Assembly: GCF_013166655.1 (NCBI RefSeq)
Contig: NZ_JABKCA010000054.1
Location: forward strand, 1 to 41,956
DNA from: Lentimicrobium sp. L6
Lineage (GTDB): Bacteria; Bacteroidota; Bacteroidia; Bacteroidales; UBA12170
Reading direction: 5' to 3'
DNA length: 41,956 nt
The position numbers were made by a program, and so were the translations under genes. The notes under the pieces are model-generated. The model had not been told where the DNA came from, did no database searches, and worked only from the letters and a program-made list of their open reading frames with translations. Positions 10,001 to 17,584 of the stretch are shown piece by piece (the stretch's first letter is position 1; every line of letters starts with the position of its first letter).

Positions 10001-11262
10001 TGTAAGTGGTTAGTGACACTGCTGATATTTCTGACCACATTGGTGTCAACAAAAGTTCTTAAGGTATTGGAGTTGTCATCAGGATAAGAGTTGCCAGCTA
10101 CAGGATACAAATCTTGGAAATAAGGGTTATATTCCCCTAAATCTTGAAAGGCTACAATGTTTCTATTGTCAGTAGTTGGCGAACCAATGTTTGTCACCCA
10201 AACTTCAGTTTTGGTAATATTGATATTAGAATTAACAATAGGCAATTCTTTTAAAGAAGGCTCATAGTTTTCCTTGAAATATTCAGCCAATAAGAAGTGT
10301 TTGTTCTCTTCATACTGGTCAACTCTAAGCTCGAACTCATTGGTTTGTGCTCCTCCTTGTACTGTTAGAGATGAAGACTCACTCTTTTGTTGCGAAAAGA
10401 CAGAAGTTACGGTTAATTTCCCAAATTGTAATTTGGTTTTAATACCAAAGAGACTTTGGCTACCTTGAATTAATGTAGAGGTTAAAGGAAGAGTTACATC
10501 CCCTGCTTCAATTAATTTGATGATTTCATCTTCGTCGCCTTCGTATTTTAATTTCAGCTTGTTTTCGAAATCGAAAGTGGCTTCGGTATTATAGTTGACT
10601 TTAAACTCAATTTTATCTCCAATTTTTGCCAATACATTCAACTGGATTTTCTGTTGAAAGTCAAAGTTGGTTACACTTTGCTGTCGAACGTTTAGAGCAG
10701 GGTCTTCTCGTTTGTTATTAACCACGCCAAACATTAATTCTGCCGAACCCTGAGGACGAATGTCGATGGTGTTTCCACCAAATATTCTGTCAAAAACTTT
10801 ACCCCCAATATGAATAGATGGAATGATACCTCCATTGGCTCCTGCATTATTGGCATTAGAACGTTCTGCCCAGTAATTTTCTAGAGACTGTTCTTCTTCA
10901 AACTGTCTGTACTCCTGCATGTCCATCCTTTGGGGTGGGCGATAATCCAGTTCACCCATTTTATTGGTTACCACATATTGGTTGGTTTTAGGATCGAAAA
11001 CTACATTTTGTTGTATGTTTTTGGGGTCTTGAAGGAAAAGATTAGAGCGTTGGGTTCCTCCGGTGTAAAACAAGTTATCATCTCCTTGAAAAGGAAATTT
11101 TAAATCAACCTTTTTTGTAGTATCGGTAGTGGTACTATCTGGTGGATTTAAAAATAAGGTAGACCCGATGGGTGCAGCCCATATTTTTTGGATTAAAAAA
11201 TTGGGGATGAGCAACATCAGAGTAAACAATAGTAAAAGCAGTACCCTTGTAAAAAACCTCAT
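4012..11262 (-). CDS. sprA: SprA (Sov), T9SS outer-membrane translocon pore
   Basis: A 2416-aa protein, the size expected for SprA/Sov, the giant outer-membrane beta-barrel that is the conducting channel of the type IX secretion system and is needed for gliding in motile relatives. The N-terminus has a hydrophobic export segment (about 7-30) ending near AAP, followed by SprA-type sequence (FYTGGTQRSNLF, LDYRPPQRMDM). The body is rich in Asn, Asp and aromatic residues alternating as in barrel strands, and the C-terminus ends in a beta-strand pattern (GGLSLRFTLTQ). It lies 63 nt downstream of ruvA on the same strand, an arrangement I know from other Bacteroidota. No other core T9SS gene (porK/L/M/N, porV) is in the window. 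The frame is intact over 7.25 kb. Confidence 0.97.
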   Translation of the reverse strand: MRFFTRVLLLLLFTLMLLIPNFLIQKIWAAPIGSTLFLNPPDSTTTDTTKKVDLKFPFQGDDNLFYTGGTQRSNLFLQDPKNIQQNVVFDPKTNQYVVTNKMGELDYRPPQRMDMQEYRQFEEEQSLENYWAERSNANNAGANGGIIPSIHIGGKVFDRIFGGNTIDIRPQGSAELMFGVVNNKREDPALNVRQQSVTNFDFQQKIQLNVLAKIGDKIEFKVNYNTEATFDFENKLKLKYEGDEDEIIKLIEAGDVTLPLTSTLIQGSQSLFGIKTKLQFGKLTVTSVFSQQKSESSSLTVQGGAQTNEFELRVDQYEENKHFLLAEYFKENYEPSLKELPIVNSNINITKTEVWVTNIGSPTTDNRNIVAFQDLGEYNPYFQDLYPVAGNSYPDDNSNTLRTFVDTNVVRNISSVTNHLQGKGMTSGIDYEKVELARKLKTSEYSVNTKLGFISLNTRLNPDQVLAIAYQYTIIGDPEQKVYQVGEFSDEGIIAPNTLIVKLLKSTSVNTSIPLWDLMMKNIYNIGAYQVNSEDFIMNILYTGGEDGVSKGYLPQGGEDIKGVPLIEVMNFDNLDQQSNPYPDGVFDFINNAATNGGTIQASNGRIFFTMLEPFGDYLRTKLNDDALADLYCYDSLYSLTKSEAQQYPAKNKYLLEGYYKSSSGSEISLNALNVPAGSVRVTAGGIPLTENVDYTVDYTLGRVRIINEGILNSGTPINISMESNSAFAIQQKRMMGAHFDYEMNPNLHLGGTILNLSEKPITQKTNIGDDPINNTIWGLDMSYQKESRWITKMVDKLPLIETDARSLVTLNGEFAHFLPGHSRAIGNSGTSYIDDFEGTKSTIDLKMVSRWVLASTPQGQIDQFPEAALNTGLNYGKNRAKLAWYIIDPLFYDQGNLRPPNITADELSKDEVRQVLEKEVFPNKETPNGYPTNIPVFNLAYYPTAKGPYNYDVEPVAGGTAGIDEFGNLLDPESRWGGIMREIETSDFESTNVEYLEFWIMDPFANNPNSTGGELYINLGDVSEDVLRDSRKGFENGLPVDEIKVDVDTTIWGLVPSLQSLVDAFDNRPEARPFQDVGFDGLRDDDERGFFETQYLDIIANKYGAASAAYANANADPSGDNFHYFRGSDYDNDVTYESILERYKKYNGPDGNSPASEFSNENYSTTGTTRPDVEDINRDNTLSESERYFQYEISLNPDDMEVGRGYITDMRVADNVKYENGDEITTKWYQFKIPIKRPNKVVGQISDFNSIRFMRMFMKGFKEQTILRFATLELVRSDWRKYEYSLLSPGEYIPNDQQSGTVFETAAINIEENGQRTPIPYVLPPGIDREVNIGTTNLQRQNEQSMQILTCGLVDGDARAVFKTTDFDFRRYKRLKMFVHAERSNIDDNLEDGELTLFLRMGSDFTDNYYEYEVPLNLTDWGTSDPNAIWPDANSLDIELEKLVDTKLNRNIAERADAENISLILPYSEMDGNNIITVLGAPSLSDVRAIMIGIRNPKKQGVNDTEDDGLPKCAEVWVNELRVTDFDNKSAWAATARAKVDLADFGNVIVSGTHSTAGFGGLESKINDRQQEDITNFDIATNLSLGKLFPEEWGVKVPMHFDYSESRLTPEYNPLDPDIKFDKDLDSYASKTQKDSVKALSQDVTIRKNINFINVRKDRTGQRMTKQKPWDIENFDVSYSYSEIFHRSIDVEYHLQKTYRGGLGYNLALNPKPVEPFKKMKIFRGKSLKIIRDFNFYYIPKLFSFRMDVNREYADKRMRNKSKGDVPMRWTWTKRFDWNRNYNLKFDLTRGLKLEYSAQAKASIDEPAGRIDRGDANYMDFYRDSVWSSIVSGGRMNQFDQSISLNYSIPINKIPIFDWITANARYQGDYHWTASPQSLQVRLGNTIENSNTLSLNGNIRMEKLYNKVPYLKKLNQKSRGRNKKQSSARRGATGRGGNEQAQDTTKKKSEVFKVIADNSLKFLMMWKDASVTWSQSKGNLMPGFYPEPGAIGNNWSQMAPGIGYVFGWENDITKYSDHIYWLSQDSSLNTLNFDKYSTNLNARATFEPIRDLRIELTATRTYSYTRQSYYKYDSDFEIFQEYTPMERGSFSMSFLTIGTSFDKVADDNSTKSYSKMKEYRLQMAKRLAGENPYYNGGTIDSTGFPSGYSASSQDVLHGAFVAAYTNRSPDAIPMNYFPKIPFPNWRVTYKGLSKIPALRKLFKNVTVTHSYRSAYSIGSYVSNVNYDDVNDIGHPSALNTNGDFINQYDMTLLSISEQFSPLIKLDMTWNNSLLTNLEFKKSRNLSLSFVGNQLTEVTSNEYIIGLGYRIKNVKFAIKTLGSKGSKKQLNSDLNLKIDFSVRDNMTILRRLDQDIDQISSGQRITSLNFSADYMVSQKFTVRLYFDRIMNKPHVANQYPNSTTSGGLSLRFTLTQ

Positions 11263-11325
11263 TAAATATTATATCTTTTGCTAAATGGTATTGCTACCTT
11301 TAGTTCATCATTAACACTTTATTTT

Positions 11326-11910
11326 CTATAAAACCTTAAGGCTCGCCTTAATCAAATCTTCCACCTTATCAATCTCAGGATTTGAAGTAAAGACTTTCTT
11401 TAAACCTTTTTCAGCCATTTGCTTAGAGAAACCTAGGGCTATCAATGCAGATAACGCTTCTTCTTTAAAGGTATTGTGTTGGAATGGTAAATTATCGCCA
11501 TCGGTTACCAATTTATCTAGTTTGTCTTTTAAATCGACAATGATTCTTTGTGCACCTTTCGCTCCAATTCCCTTTACGGCTTTTAATGCGGCCACGTTTC
11601 CGGTATCTATAGCTTCATAAACTTCATCAGAAGTCATCGAAGACAAAATCATTCTTCCTGTGCTCGGACCAACACCAGAAACGCTAATTAATTTCCTAAA
11701 AACTTCTCTTTCGTAAGTATCAAAAAAGCCAAATAAGGTTTGGGCATCCTCTCTAACTATAAAGTGAATAAAAAGCTTTACGCTTTCCTCTTTTCCTATA
11801 CGGGAAAATGTGTTTAAAGAAATGTTTACGTAATATCCTACACCTGAGCAATCTATGACGGCATAGGCGGGATTCTTCTCAACTAATTTACCTTGTATAT
11901 ATTCGTACAT
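11326..11910 (-). CDS. ruvA: Holliday junction branch migration protein RuvA
   Basis: A 194-aa protein of normal RuvA length. It binds four-way DNA junctions as a tetramer and loads the RuvB motor. The OB-fold domain I starts MYEYIQGKL. Two helix-hairpin-helix motifs follow at about 76-93 (SVSGVGPSTG) and 111-128 (AVKGIGAKGAQRI). A short C-terminal domain III (about 145-194) would contact RuvB. It is the first gene before sprA. Upstream, only a weak -7-like box is seen (11942-11949, - strand), so the promoter is uncertain. ruvB and ruvC are not in the window. Confidence 0.97.
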   Translation of the reverse strand: MYEYIQGKLVEKNPAYAVIDCSGVGYYVNISLNTFSRIGKEESVKLFIHFIVREDAQTLFGFFDTYEREVFRKLISVSGVGPSTGRMILSSMTSDEVYEAIDTGNVAALKAVKGIGAKGAQRIIVDLKDKLDKLVTDGDNLPFQHNTFKEEALSALIALGFSKQMAEKGLKKVFTSNPEIDKVEDLIKASLKVL

Positions 11911-12031
11911 CTTTTTAAAGCTGATTCAATCGCCAAAAGTACAAATATTCCTGAATTGAGTATGGAAGTATCAGATTTTGATGAAAATATCTTATGGTTC
12001 TAAATAGAGTTGTTGTTTGCGGCTGAAAATG

Positions 12032-12064
12032 AAAAAACCGACTCGGTATGAAAGTCGGCTTTTT
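12032..12064 (-). terminator. Hairpin terminator after the PspC gene
   Basis: CCGACT (12038-12043) pairs with AGTCGG (12053-12058). A runs on the left and T runs on the right make it usable in both directions. On the - strand it follows the PspC-domain gene ending at 12111 and separates it from ruvA. Confidence 0.7.
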
Positions 12065-12110
12065 ATAGTAAATTGATGATCTTTATATTGTTTTATTTTC
12101 TCCTAGCTTC

Positions 12111-13787
12111 TTACTCTATTTCTTCTTGTGCTTCTTTTTTATTGGCCACCGGTAGTGCTGGCTCGACTTCCTTTTCAATGGATTCTTCTTCTACTTTAGC
12201 CTCCTCAAAATTCCCAGAATTTAATATCCAATAGGAATCTTTAGTTCTATGATTATAGAGGTTTCTTTGCCATTGGTAATCCATTTTAAAATGCCTTCTG
12301 ATATTATTATCTATCATAATAGATTTCCCTTCAGGCACATATAGTTTTAATGTGATTTCTTGGCTTCTCCATTTAGAACTTTCGCCTAATTTGAAATACG
12401 GGTCCAGTAATAAACCTGTTGAATCAATAGTAAAATGATAGTAAGTATTTTCTATATTGATATTAGCCTGTTCTTCATTTTTCCCATTTGAGCTTTTGTA
12501 TAGCTTCAGGGCGAAACTATTTTTATCATTTTCAATAATTTCTAATCTGGGTTCTCCATAAATTTCATCATCATGAAGGATGGGATGGTTATTATCTTGT
12601 GAAACCACAGTTTTGTTATCACTAGATAGTATATTTTGATAGTAAGAATTGGTATTTAATCTGATATTTAGTGTGTCGGATTGTACTTCTTCAAAATCGT
12701 ATTTTGTGATTTTTATAGCATCTTTATGATAAGCTCTAATGGTAGTATAACTCATCCCTAAAGAAACAATGAGTGCCACAACCCAGGCCTGCCATGCTAT
12801 GGTTCCAACCATTTTGTTTCTTTTTAAGTTAAATAGGAATCTAATTCCATGAAATACCATCATAATAATTGGAATGAGGACTAAAACTGTTAGTGCTGTT
12901 AGAGTGATGGAAGCATATTCATTAGCAATAATGAATTTGCTCATAAAAGCAGGGAAAGACATTCCTTGGATAAAGAAACCCTCGAATTCTAGTTCAGGAA
13001 CTAGATTAAGATATAGAATTCCAAAACCAACTAATAATCCAGCACCATAAATGAATAGAATTAGTCCCAAAATGAATTTTAATATTCTGAGAATGATTCG
13101 TCCGAAGGCTTTAACAAAGGTTTCTATTTTTTGAAGTCCAATTTTGCGAGCCGGGCCTGTTTTATGATAGACTCCCATGGCTTCTTCTGAAAAATCAGAA
13201 AGACGATCTTTTAAATATTCTGTTTCTTCTTTTACTTTGCTTTCAATGTTTTTCACATTCACTTTTTTGCCTTCCATGCGGATGCGGTCACTTGTACTCG
13301 CAGCTTCAGGCATAAGTAGCCAAAGGCCTAAATAAATTAAAATGCCTATACCACCAGTGGTTACTAAAATCACAAAGATAATTCTGATAATAACAGGATC
13401 TAGATTGAAATATTTTCCTAAACCCGATGCAACTCCAGCTACATGTGCATTAATGGGATCGCGAAATAAATGTTTCTTGAATTTGTTGAAATGACTGTTT
13501 GGCTCAAAAGGCTCATCAGAACTATCTTCTTCCATTTCGTAGGGCTGTCCCATGATTTTCATGATATCATCCACGTCTTCCATGGTGATCACTGAAATCT
13601 GCTCTGGGGTTCTTTCCTTAAATAGCTCCGCGATTCTGGCTTCTATGTCGGCCACAATTTCATCGCCACCATCCTCTTTTTTAAAGTGAGCATTTAGTTT
13701 CTTAAAATACTGGGTTAATTTTTCGTAAGCGTTTTCATTAATATTAAAAACCCACCCGCTTATATTTATTGTTAATGTCTTTTCCAT
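12111..13787 (-). CDS. PspC-domain membrane protein
   Basis: A 558-aa envelope protein. The N-terminal ~100 residues are soluble and acidic (a short helical module common ahead of PspC in Bacteroidota). The PspC domain spans about 105-161, with the GVASGLGKYFNLD signature and a membrane hairpin ending LWLLMPE. Further membrane segments lie at about 230-260, 280-310 and 330-350. The C-terminal ~200 residues are a beta-rich, probably periplasmic region (DUF-type adhesin fold) ending in a Glu-rich tail. The PadR regulator lies 11 nt upstream on the same strand, a common pairing in which PadR controls PspC output. The role is probably envelope-stress sensing by homology to the phage-shock protein; the ligand is unknown. 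Confidence 0.9.
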   Translation of the reverse strand: MEKTLTINISGWVFNINENAYEKLTQYFKKLNAHFKKEDGGDEIVADIEARIAELFKERTPEQISVITMEDVDDIMKIMGQPYEMEEDSSDEPFEPNSHFNKFKKHLFRDPINAHVAGVASGLGKYFNLDPVIIRIIFVILVTTGGIGILIYLGLWLLMPEAASTSDRIRMEGKKVNVKNIESKVKEETEYLKDRLSDFSEEAMGVYHKTGPARKIGLQKIETFVKAFGRIILRILKFILGLILFIYGAGLLVGFGILYLNLVPELEFEGFFIQGMSFPAFMSKFIIANEYASITLTALTVLVLIPIIMMVFHGIRFLFNLKRNKMVGTIAWQAWVVALIVSLGMSYTTIRAYHKDAIKITKYDFEEVQSDTLNIRLNTNSYYQNILSSDNKTVVSQDNNHPILHDDEIYGEPRLEIIENDKNSFALKLYKSSNGKNEEQANINIENTYYHFTIDSTGLLLDPYFKLGESSKWRSQEITLKLYVPEGKSIMIDNNIRRHFKMDYQWQRNLYNHRTKDSYWILNSGNFEEAKVEEESIEKEVEPALPVANKKEAQEEIE

Positions 13788-13798
13788 CTTGATATCGT

Positions 13799-14131
13799 TT
13801 AATGTTTTACAGATATGATTTTGTCGACTGCAGTGGTGAGTTCATCCCAACTGCTTTTCAGCATGATGAGCGAGGATTCGCCCAATTCAGTTAGCTGATA
13901 ATATTTTCGTGGTGGGCCCGAGGTAGACTCTTCCCATCTATATTGGAGGAGTCCGTCGTTTTTTAAGCGAGTAAGTAATGGGTAGAGCGTTCCCTCTACC
14001 ACAATCAGGTCAGAGCTTTTTAGTTTGTCAATAATGTCAGATGCATAGGCGTCTTTTTCGGCTATAATAGCAAGTGTGCATAGCTCTAAAACACCTTTTC
14101 GCATCTGTGCTTTTGTTTTCTCAATGTTCAT
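13799..14131 (-). CDS. PadR-family transcriptional repressor
   Basis: A 110-aa winged-helix protein of typical short PadR length. The helix-turn-helix and wing are at about 10-80, with the family signatures GVLELCTLAII, EGTLYPLLTRLKNDGLL and GPPRKYYQLTELG. PadR proteins bind dyads as dimers and usually repress their own operon. Here two related dyads (14162-14217) overlap both promoter elements just upstream, so autoregulation of the padR-pspC operon is likely. The inducer is not evident from the sequence. Confidence 0.93.
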   Translation of the reverse strand: MNIEKTKAQMRKGVLELCTLAIIAEKDAYASDIIDKLKSSDLIVVEGTLYPLLTRLKNDGLLQYRWEESTSGPPRKYYQLTELGESSLIMLKSSWDELTTAVDKIISVKH

Positions 14132-14161
14132 TATACTTTTGTTTTCATGGGTAAAATTATA

Positions 14162-14217
14162 ATACTATGCGATGCAAAGATAGTATAAAAACACAGTACT
14201 ATGCAATACAAAGTACT
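14162..14217. promoter_or_regulatory. Twin operator dyads over the padR promoter
   Basis: Two related dyads: ATACTAT-N11-ATAGTAT at 14162-14186 and AGTACT-N11-AGTACT at 14195-14217. Their cores are also a direct repeat (TACTATGCnATnCAAAG) with 34-bp offset. The first covers the -7 box and the second the -33 box of the padR promoter. These are the expected sites for repression by the adjacent PadR. Assignment to PadR is inferred from position and symmetry. Confidence 0.75.
14175..14206 (-). promoter_or_regulatory. padR-pspC promoter
   Basis: On the - strand: TTG at 14206-14204, a 21-nt spacer, then TATCTTTG at 14182-14175, a perfect TAnnTTTG box. Transcription would start about 14168, some 37 nt before the PadR ATG at 14131. 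Both elements lie inside the operator dyads. Confidence 0.75.
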
Positions 14218-14291
14218 AAAATATTTGGATATGACGCACTAGATGTTGTGTAAGGTATTGAAAAACAAAAATTAAAGGAGTAGTAAAAAGA

Positions 14292-15335
14292 TTAAAAAAT
14301 ATTCTGTATGCTATCCATTAGCACTTTTTCATCCCCATTATGGAAGACCACATGGATAGGGATATAGAAAAGGGGACATGATTTTAGTACATCTTTATGT
14401 TCCGAAGTGGATAGTCTTTGAGCATCTTTTTCGGTTGTTACAATGAGTTTGTTTTTACTAAAAACATCGGTGTATGTTTTGTGAATGAGTTCAATATCTT
14501 TTTTAGTATAATTATGATGATCGGCAAAACTTAAAACAATGAGTTCGTTACAAAACCTTTTTAAGTAATCTTGAAGCGGGTAGGAGTTTGCAATTCCTTC
14601 AAATAATAGAATAGTAGATACTGTTGGCTCCTTCTTGAGTTTATTACCTTGATTAAAACTTATGAAACCATCATATTCTATTTTGGAGAATAGGAGTTTT
14701 TGATGGTCTTTAAGTTTGAGTTCATCTTCGAATCTTCTGCGGGTAATTGGTGATAAAACAACAGGGGTTTTAGTGATTACAATAATATCTGCTCTTTTTG
14801 CACCTCTTCTAAATTCTCTCAATTGACCGCTAGGAACTACATGGTCTATCTTATAAACATTATGAAAATCAGAGAGCATGATATTGAGATCGCGGTGGAT
14901 AAATCTGTGCTGATAAGCATCATCCAAAATCAAAAGTTCTGTTTCCGGATGGGTTTGCAAAAGTTTTTTAGCTCCTCTGTTTCTATTCCCATCTACTGCC
15001 ACTTTGATATTTTCAAATTTATGATAATATTGCAAAGGTTCGTCCCCTATGGTATTGGCATCTGATTCGGAATTGGCAATGACATAACCTTTTGTTTTTC
15101 TGCCATAGCCTCTTGAAAGTGTTGCTAATTGATATTTGTCATTAAGTTGAGAAATGAGAAACTCAACATGTGGAGTTTTTCCAGTTCCTCCCATACTTAA
15201 ATTTCCAACCGAGATAATAGGAACCTGATGTTTTGTCACACGAAATACACCCCAATCGAAAAGTAAATTTCGAATGAAGGTGATTGTCCCATAAATTAGG
15301 GATAGTGGTAAAAGCAAGATTCTTAAGATAAACAC
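14292..15335 (-). CDS. lpxK: Tetraacyldisaccharide 4'-kinase LpxK
   Basis: A 347-aa inner-membrane kinase that phosphorylates the 4' position of the lipid A disaccharide precursor. The N-terminal hydrophobic helix (about 3-22) anchors it. The P-loop is GGTGKT at 49-54, within VGNLSMGGTGKTPHVEF. Other family features include LDDAYQHR near 135 and the conserved TTEKDAQRL near 303. The reading frame opens with GTG at 15335; no in-frame ATG fits the family N-terminus. A perfect promoter lies only 5 nt upstream of the GTG, so the mRNA may be leaderless. The gene stands alone on the - strand, divergent from the Nif3-like gene. Confidence 0.95.
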   Translation of the reverse strand: MFILRILLLPLSLIYGTITFIRNLLFDWGVFRVTKHQVPIISVGNLSMGGTGKTPHVEFLISQLNDKYQLATLSRGYGRKTKGYVIANSESDANTIGDEPLQYYHKFENIKVAVDGNRNRGAKKLLQTHPETELLILDDAYQHRFIHRDLNIMLSDFHNVYKIDHVVPSGQLREFRRGAKRADIIVITKTPVVLSPITRRRFEDELKLKDHQKLLFSKIEYDGFISFNQGNKLKKEPTVSTILLFEGIANSYPLQDYLKRFCNELIVLSFADHHNYTKKDIELIHKTYTDVFSKNKLIVTTEKDAQRLSTSEHKDVLKSCPLFYIPIHVVFHNGDEKVLMDSIQNIF

Positions 15336-15339
15336 ATCA

Positions 15340-15370
15340 CAAATTTAAGTTTAAGTATTACGGATCTCAA
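15340..15370 (-). promoter_or_regulatory. lpxK promoter with almost no leader
   Basis: On the - strand: TTG at 15370-15368, a 20-nt spacer, then TAAATTTG at 15347-15340, matching TAnnTTTG perfectly. The GTG start of lpxK is at 15335-15333, so transcription should begin at or within a few bases of the start codon. Confidence 0.7.
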
Positions 15371-15450
15371 GTTTTTTATACGTGATTTTATAAGAAAAGT
15401 TCTTCTTATATTTTTTATAAAAATTAAGACATAAAAAAGATTCAAAACCA

Positions 15451-15458
15451 TACCTTTG
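15451..15458 (+). promoter_or_regulatory. Probable -7 box for the Nif3/zinc-ribbon operon
   Basis: TACCTTTG matches TAnnTTTG perfectly, 36 nt before the ATG at 15494. No good TTTG is seen at the -33 distance (only TTAAG near 15424-15428). Confidence 0.5.
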
Positions 15459-15493
15459 TGATGTTAAAGTCTTCGCGTTTTTTATAGATAAAT

Positions 15494-16591
15494 ATGATGA
15501 AATTAAACCAGTTACTTGGAGCTCTCAATAGGTGGGCCCCTTTTACATTGCAAGAATCCTATGATAATTCCGGCTTGTTAGTTGGAGATCCAAGCCAAGA
15601 AATTGAAAAGATCTTGATAAGTTTAGATATAACAGAAGAAATCATTGAGGAGGCTATTCAAGGAGATTTTGACTTAATTATTAGTCATCACCCTGTAATA
15701 TTTAAGGGTTTAAAAAGTTTGACAGGTAAAACTCCAGAAGAACGAGTGGTGATGAAGGCTATTAAACACGATATTGCTATTATGGCGATTCATACCAATC
15801 TTGATAATGTTATGCATGGAGTAAATGCAAAGATTGCCGAAAAATTAGGGATTCAGAATTTCAAGATATTACTTTCTCAAAAAGGATCACTGAAAAAGCT
15901 AGCTGTGTATATTCCTAAGTTACATTTAGAAGAGGTAAGACAAGCTATTTTTCAAGCTGGAGCTGGCCATATTGGTAATTATGAGAATTGTAGTTTTGGT
16001 ACAGAAGGAACAGGAACTTTCAAAGGAAATAAAAACAGTAATCCTTTTGTTGGAAAAGTAGGTCAGTTACATGATGAAGCAGAGGTGAAATTTGAAACCA
16101 TTTTTCCGGCACATATACAAGGGGAAGTGATTTCGGCACTATTAAAAAGCCATCCATACGAAGAAGTAGCTTATGATATTTATCAATTAGAAAATAAAAA
16201 TGATAGTATAGGTGCAGGGATTATTGGTGAATTACCAGAAGAAATGGAAGAGGGGGTATTTTTATCTTTATTAAAAGAAAAAATGGATGTTGGTTGTGTT
16301 AGGCATACTTCTTTAAGGCAAAAACCAATTAAGAAAGTGGCGCTATGTGGTGGTTCAGGGAGCTTTTTAATTGGTGCGGCAAAGGCTTCACATGCCGATA
16401 TATATATCAGTGGGGACATTAAATATCATGAGTTTTTTGAAGCCAATGAGCAATTTATAATTGCTGATATTGGGCATTATGAAAGTGAACAATTTACTAA
16501 AGTTTTGATAGCTGATTTTCTTATTGAAAATTTTCCTAAATTTGCAGTCCAAATTTCGGAGCATCAGACAAATCCGATAAATTACTTTTAG
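15494..16591 (+). CDS. Nif3-like dinuclear metal center protein
   Basis: A 365-aa Nif3/YbgI-family protein of the long type with an inserted middle domain (about 125-235, YqfO/CutA-like). Metal-binding residues are visible: His65-His66 in ISHHPVIF, Asp104 in HTNLDN, and His328 with Glu332 in GHYESEQF (HxxxE). Family members form hexameric toroids with two bound metal ions. The exact reaction is not settled, though GTP cyclohydrolase-like or metal-chaperone roles have been proposed. Two ATG codons open the frame at 15494 and 15497. The zinc-ribbon gene follows after 21 nt, a conserved pairing that implies a shared but unknown job. Confidence 0.93.
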   Translation: MMKLNQLLGALNRWAPFTLQESYDNSGLLVGDPSQEIEKILISLDITEEIIEEAIQGDFDLIISHHPVIFKGLKSLTGKTPEERVVMKAIKHDIAIMAIHTNLDNVMHGVNAKIAEKLGIQNFKILLSQKGSLKKLAVYIPKLHLEEVRQAIFQAGAGHIGNYENCSFGTEGTGTFKGNKNSNPFVGKVGQLHDEAEVKFETIFPAHIQGEVISALLKSHPYEEVAYDIYQLENKNDSIGAGIIGELPEEMEEGVFLSLLKEKMDVGCVRHTSLRQKPIKKVALCGGSGSFLIGAAKASHADIYISGDIKYHEFFEANEQFIIADIGHYESEQFTKVLIADFLIENFPKFAVQISEHQTNPINYF

Positions 16592-16612
16592 CAATAGAAT
16601 AAACATTATCAT

Positions 16613-17419
16613 ATGGCAAGGAAAAAAAAGGTAGTTGAAGTTGAAGAACCAGTTGTAATTCAACATACCAAAACTGAGGAAGAAATTAAGAATGAACAAA
16701 GACTTACCGCTTTGTATTCATTACAATTAATTGATTCGCAAGTTGACAAGATTAAAATTGTAAGAGGTGAACTTCCTTTAGAGGTTGAAGATTTAGAGGA
16801 TGAGATAGCAGGTTTAGAAACTCGTGTTGATAAATTTGTTCAAGAAACTGAGGATTTAGAAAGACTAATCTCTGAGAAAAACGGTGCTATTGTAGATAGC
16901 CAAGCGCTAATCAAGAAGTATGAAGAACAGCAAATGAATGTTCGCAATAATCGTGAATATGATAGTTTGTCTAAAGAGATGGAATTTCAGAATCTTGAAA
17001 TCCAATTGGCAGAGAAAAGAATTAAAGAGTTTACTGTTGAATTAGATTCGAAAAAAGCCAGTATTGAGCAGGCTTCTGCTAAGCTTACCGAACGTCGTAC
17101 TGATTTAGAAGTAAAAAAATCAGAGCTTGACGATATTATTAAGGAAACTCGTGTTGAAGAAGAAGAACTAATGATTAAGTCAGAGAAGTTTGAAGAAATC
17201 ATTGACCCCAGACTTTTAAAAGCTTATAAGAGAATTCGTGGAAATGCTCGTAATGGACTTTCTGTTGTTCCAATTGAAAGAGATTCTTGCGGTGGATGTT
17301 ATAATAAAATCCCACCTCAACATCAAATGGAAATTAAAATGAGTAAAAAGATTATCGTTTGTGAGTATTGTGGACGTATCTTAATTGATTTTGATTTAGC
17401 TGAGTCTATACAATTATAA
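16613..17419 (+). CDS. Coiled-coil protein with C-terminal C4 zinc ribbon
   Basis: A 268-aa cytoplasmic protein. A basic start (MARKKK) is followed by a long antiparallel coiled coil (about 25-205, heptads of Leu, Ile, Glu and Lys), then a C4-type zinc ribbon (zf-RING_7-like) with Cys226, Cys229, Cys250 and Cys253. Relatives are widespread next to Nif3 genes, and the fold resembles the CT398/FlgZ-like group proposed to act in secretion or flagellar assembly, but the function here is unknown. It is co-transcribed with the Nif3-like gene and ends at a strong hairpin terminator. Confidence 0.88.
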   Translation: MARKKKVVEVEEPVVIQHTKTEEEIKNEQRLTALYSLQLIDSQVDKIKIVRGELPLEVEDLEDEIAGLETRVDKFVQETEDLERLISEKNGAIVDSQALIKKYEEQQMNVRNNREYDSLSKEMEFQNLEIQLAEKRIKEFTVELDSKKASIEQASAKLTERRTDLEVKKSELDDIIKETRVEEEELMIKSEKFEEIIDPRLLKAYKRIRGNARNGLSVVPIERDSCGGCYNKIPPQHQMEIKMSKKIIVCEYCGRILIDFDLAESIQL

Positions 17420-17440
17420 TAGATTCATTTTAAAATATAT

Positions 17441-17474
17441 AATGCTGTTGAACTTTGTTTTGACAGCATTTTTC
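17441..17474 (+). terminator. Terminator after the Nif3/zinc-ribbon operon
   Basis: A perfect 8-bp stem, AATGCTGT (17441-17448) with ACAGCATT (17463-17470), is followed by a T run. It lies 21 nt after the zinc-ribbon stop codon. Confidence 0.85.
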
Positions 17475-17584
17475 TTGCCTAAGAAATTCTTATCGTTGCC
17501 GAAAACCATTTGCTTAACATATTTTTAGTAAATGACACTGTCAATTCTTGTATCTTTAGGCCATAAATTTTACACACAACATCC

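Noticed and set aside
5620-10468. Several + strand ORFs of 60-115 codons inside sprA
   Set aside because: They are shadows of the sprA frame with no independent signal.
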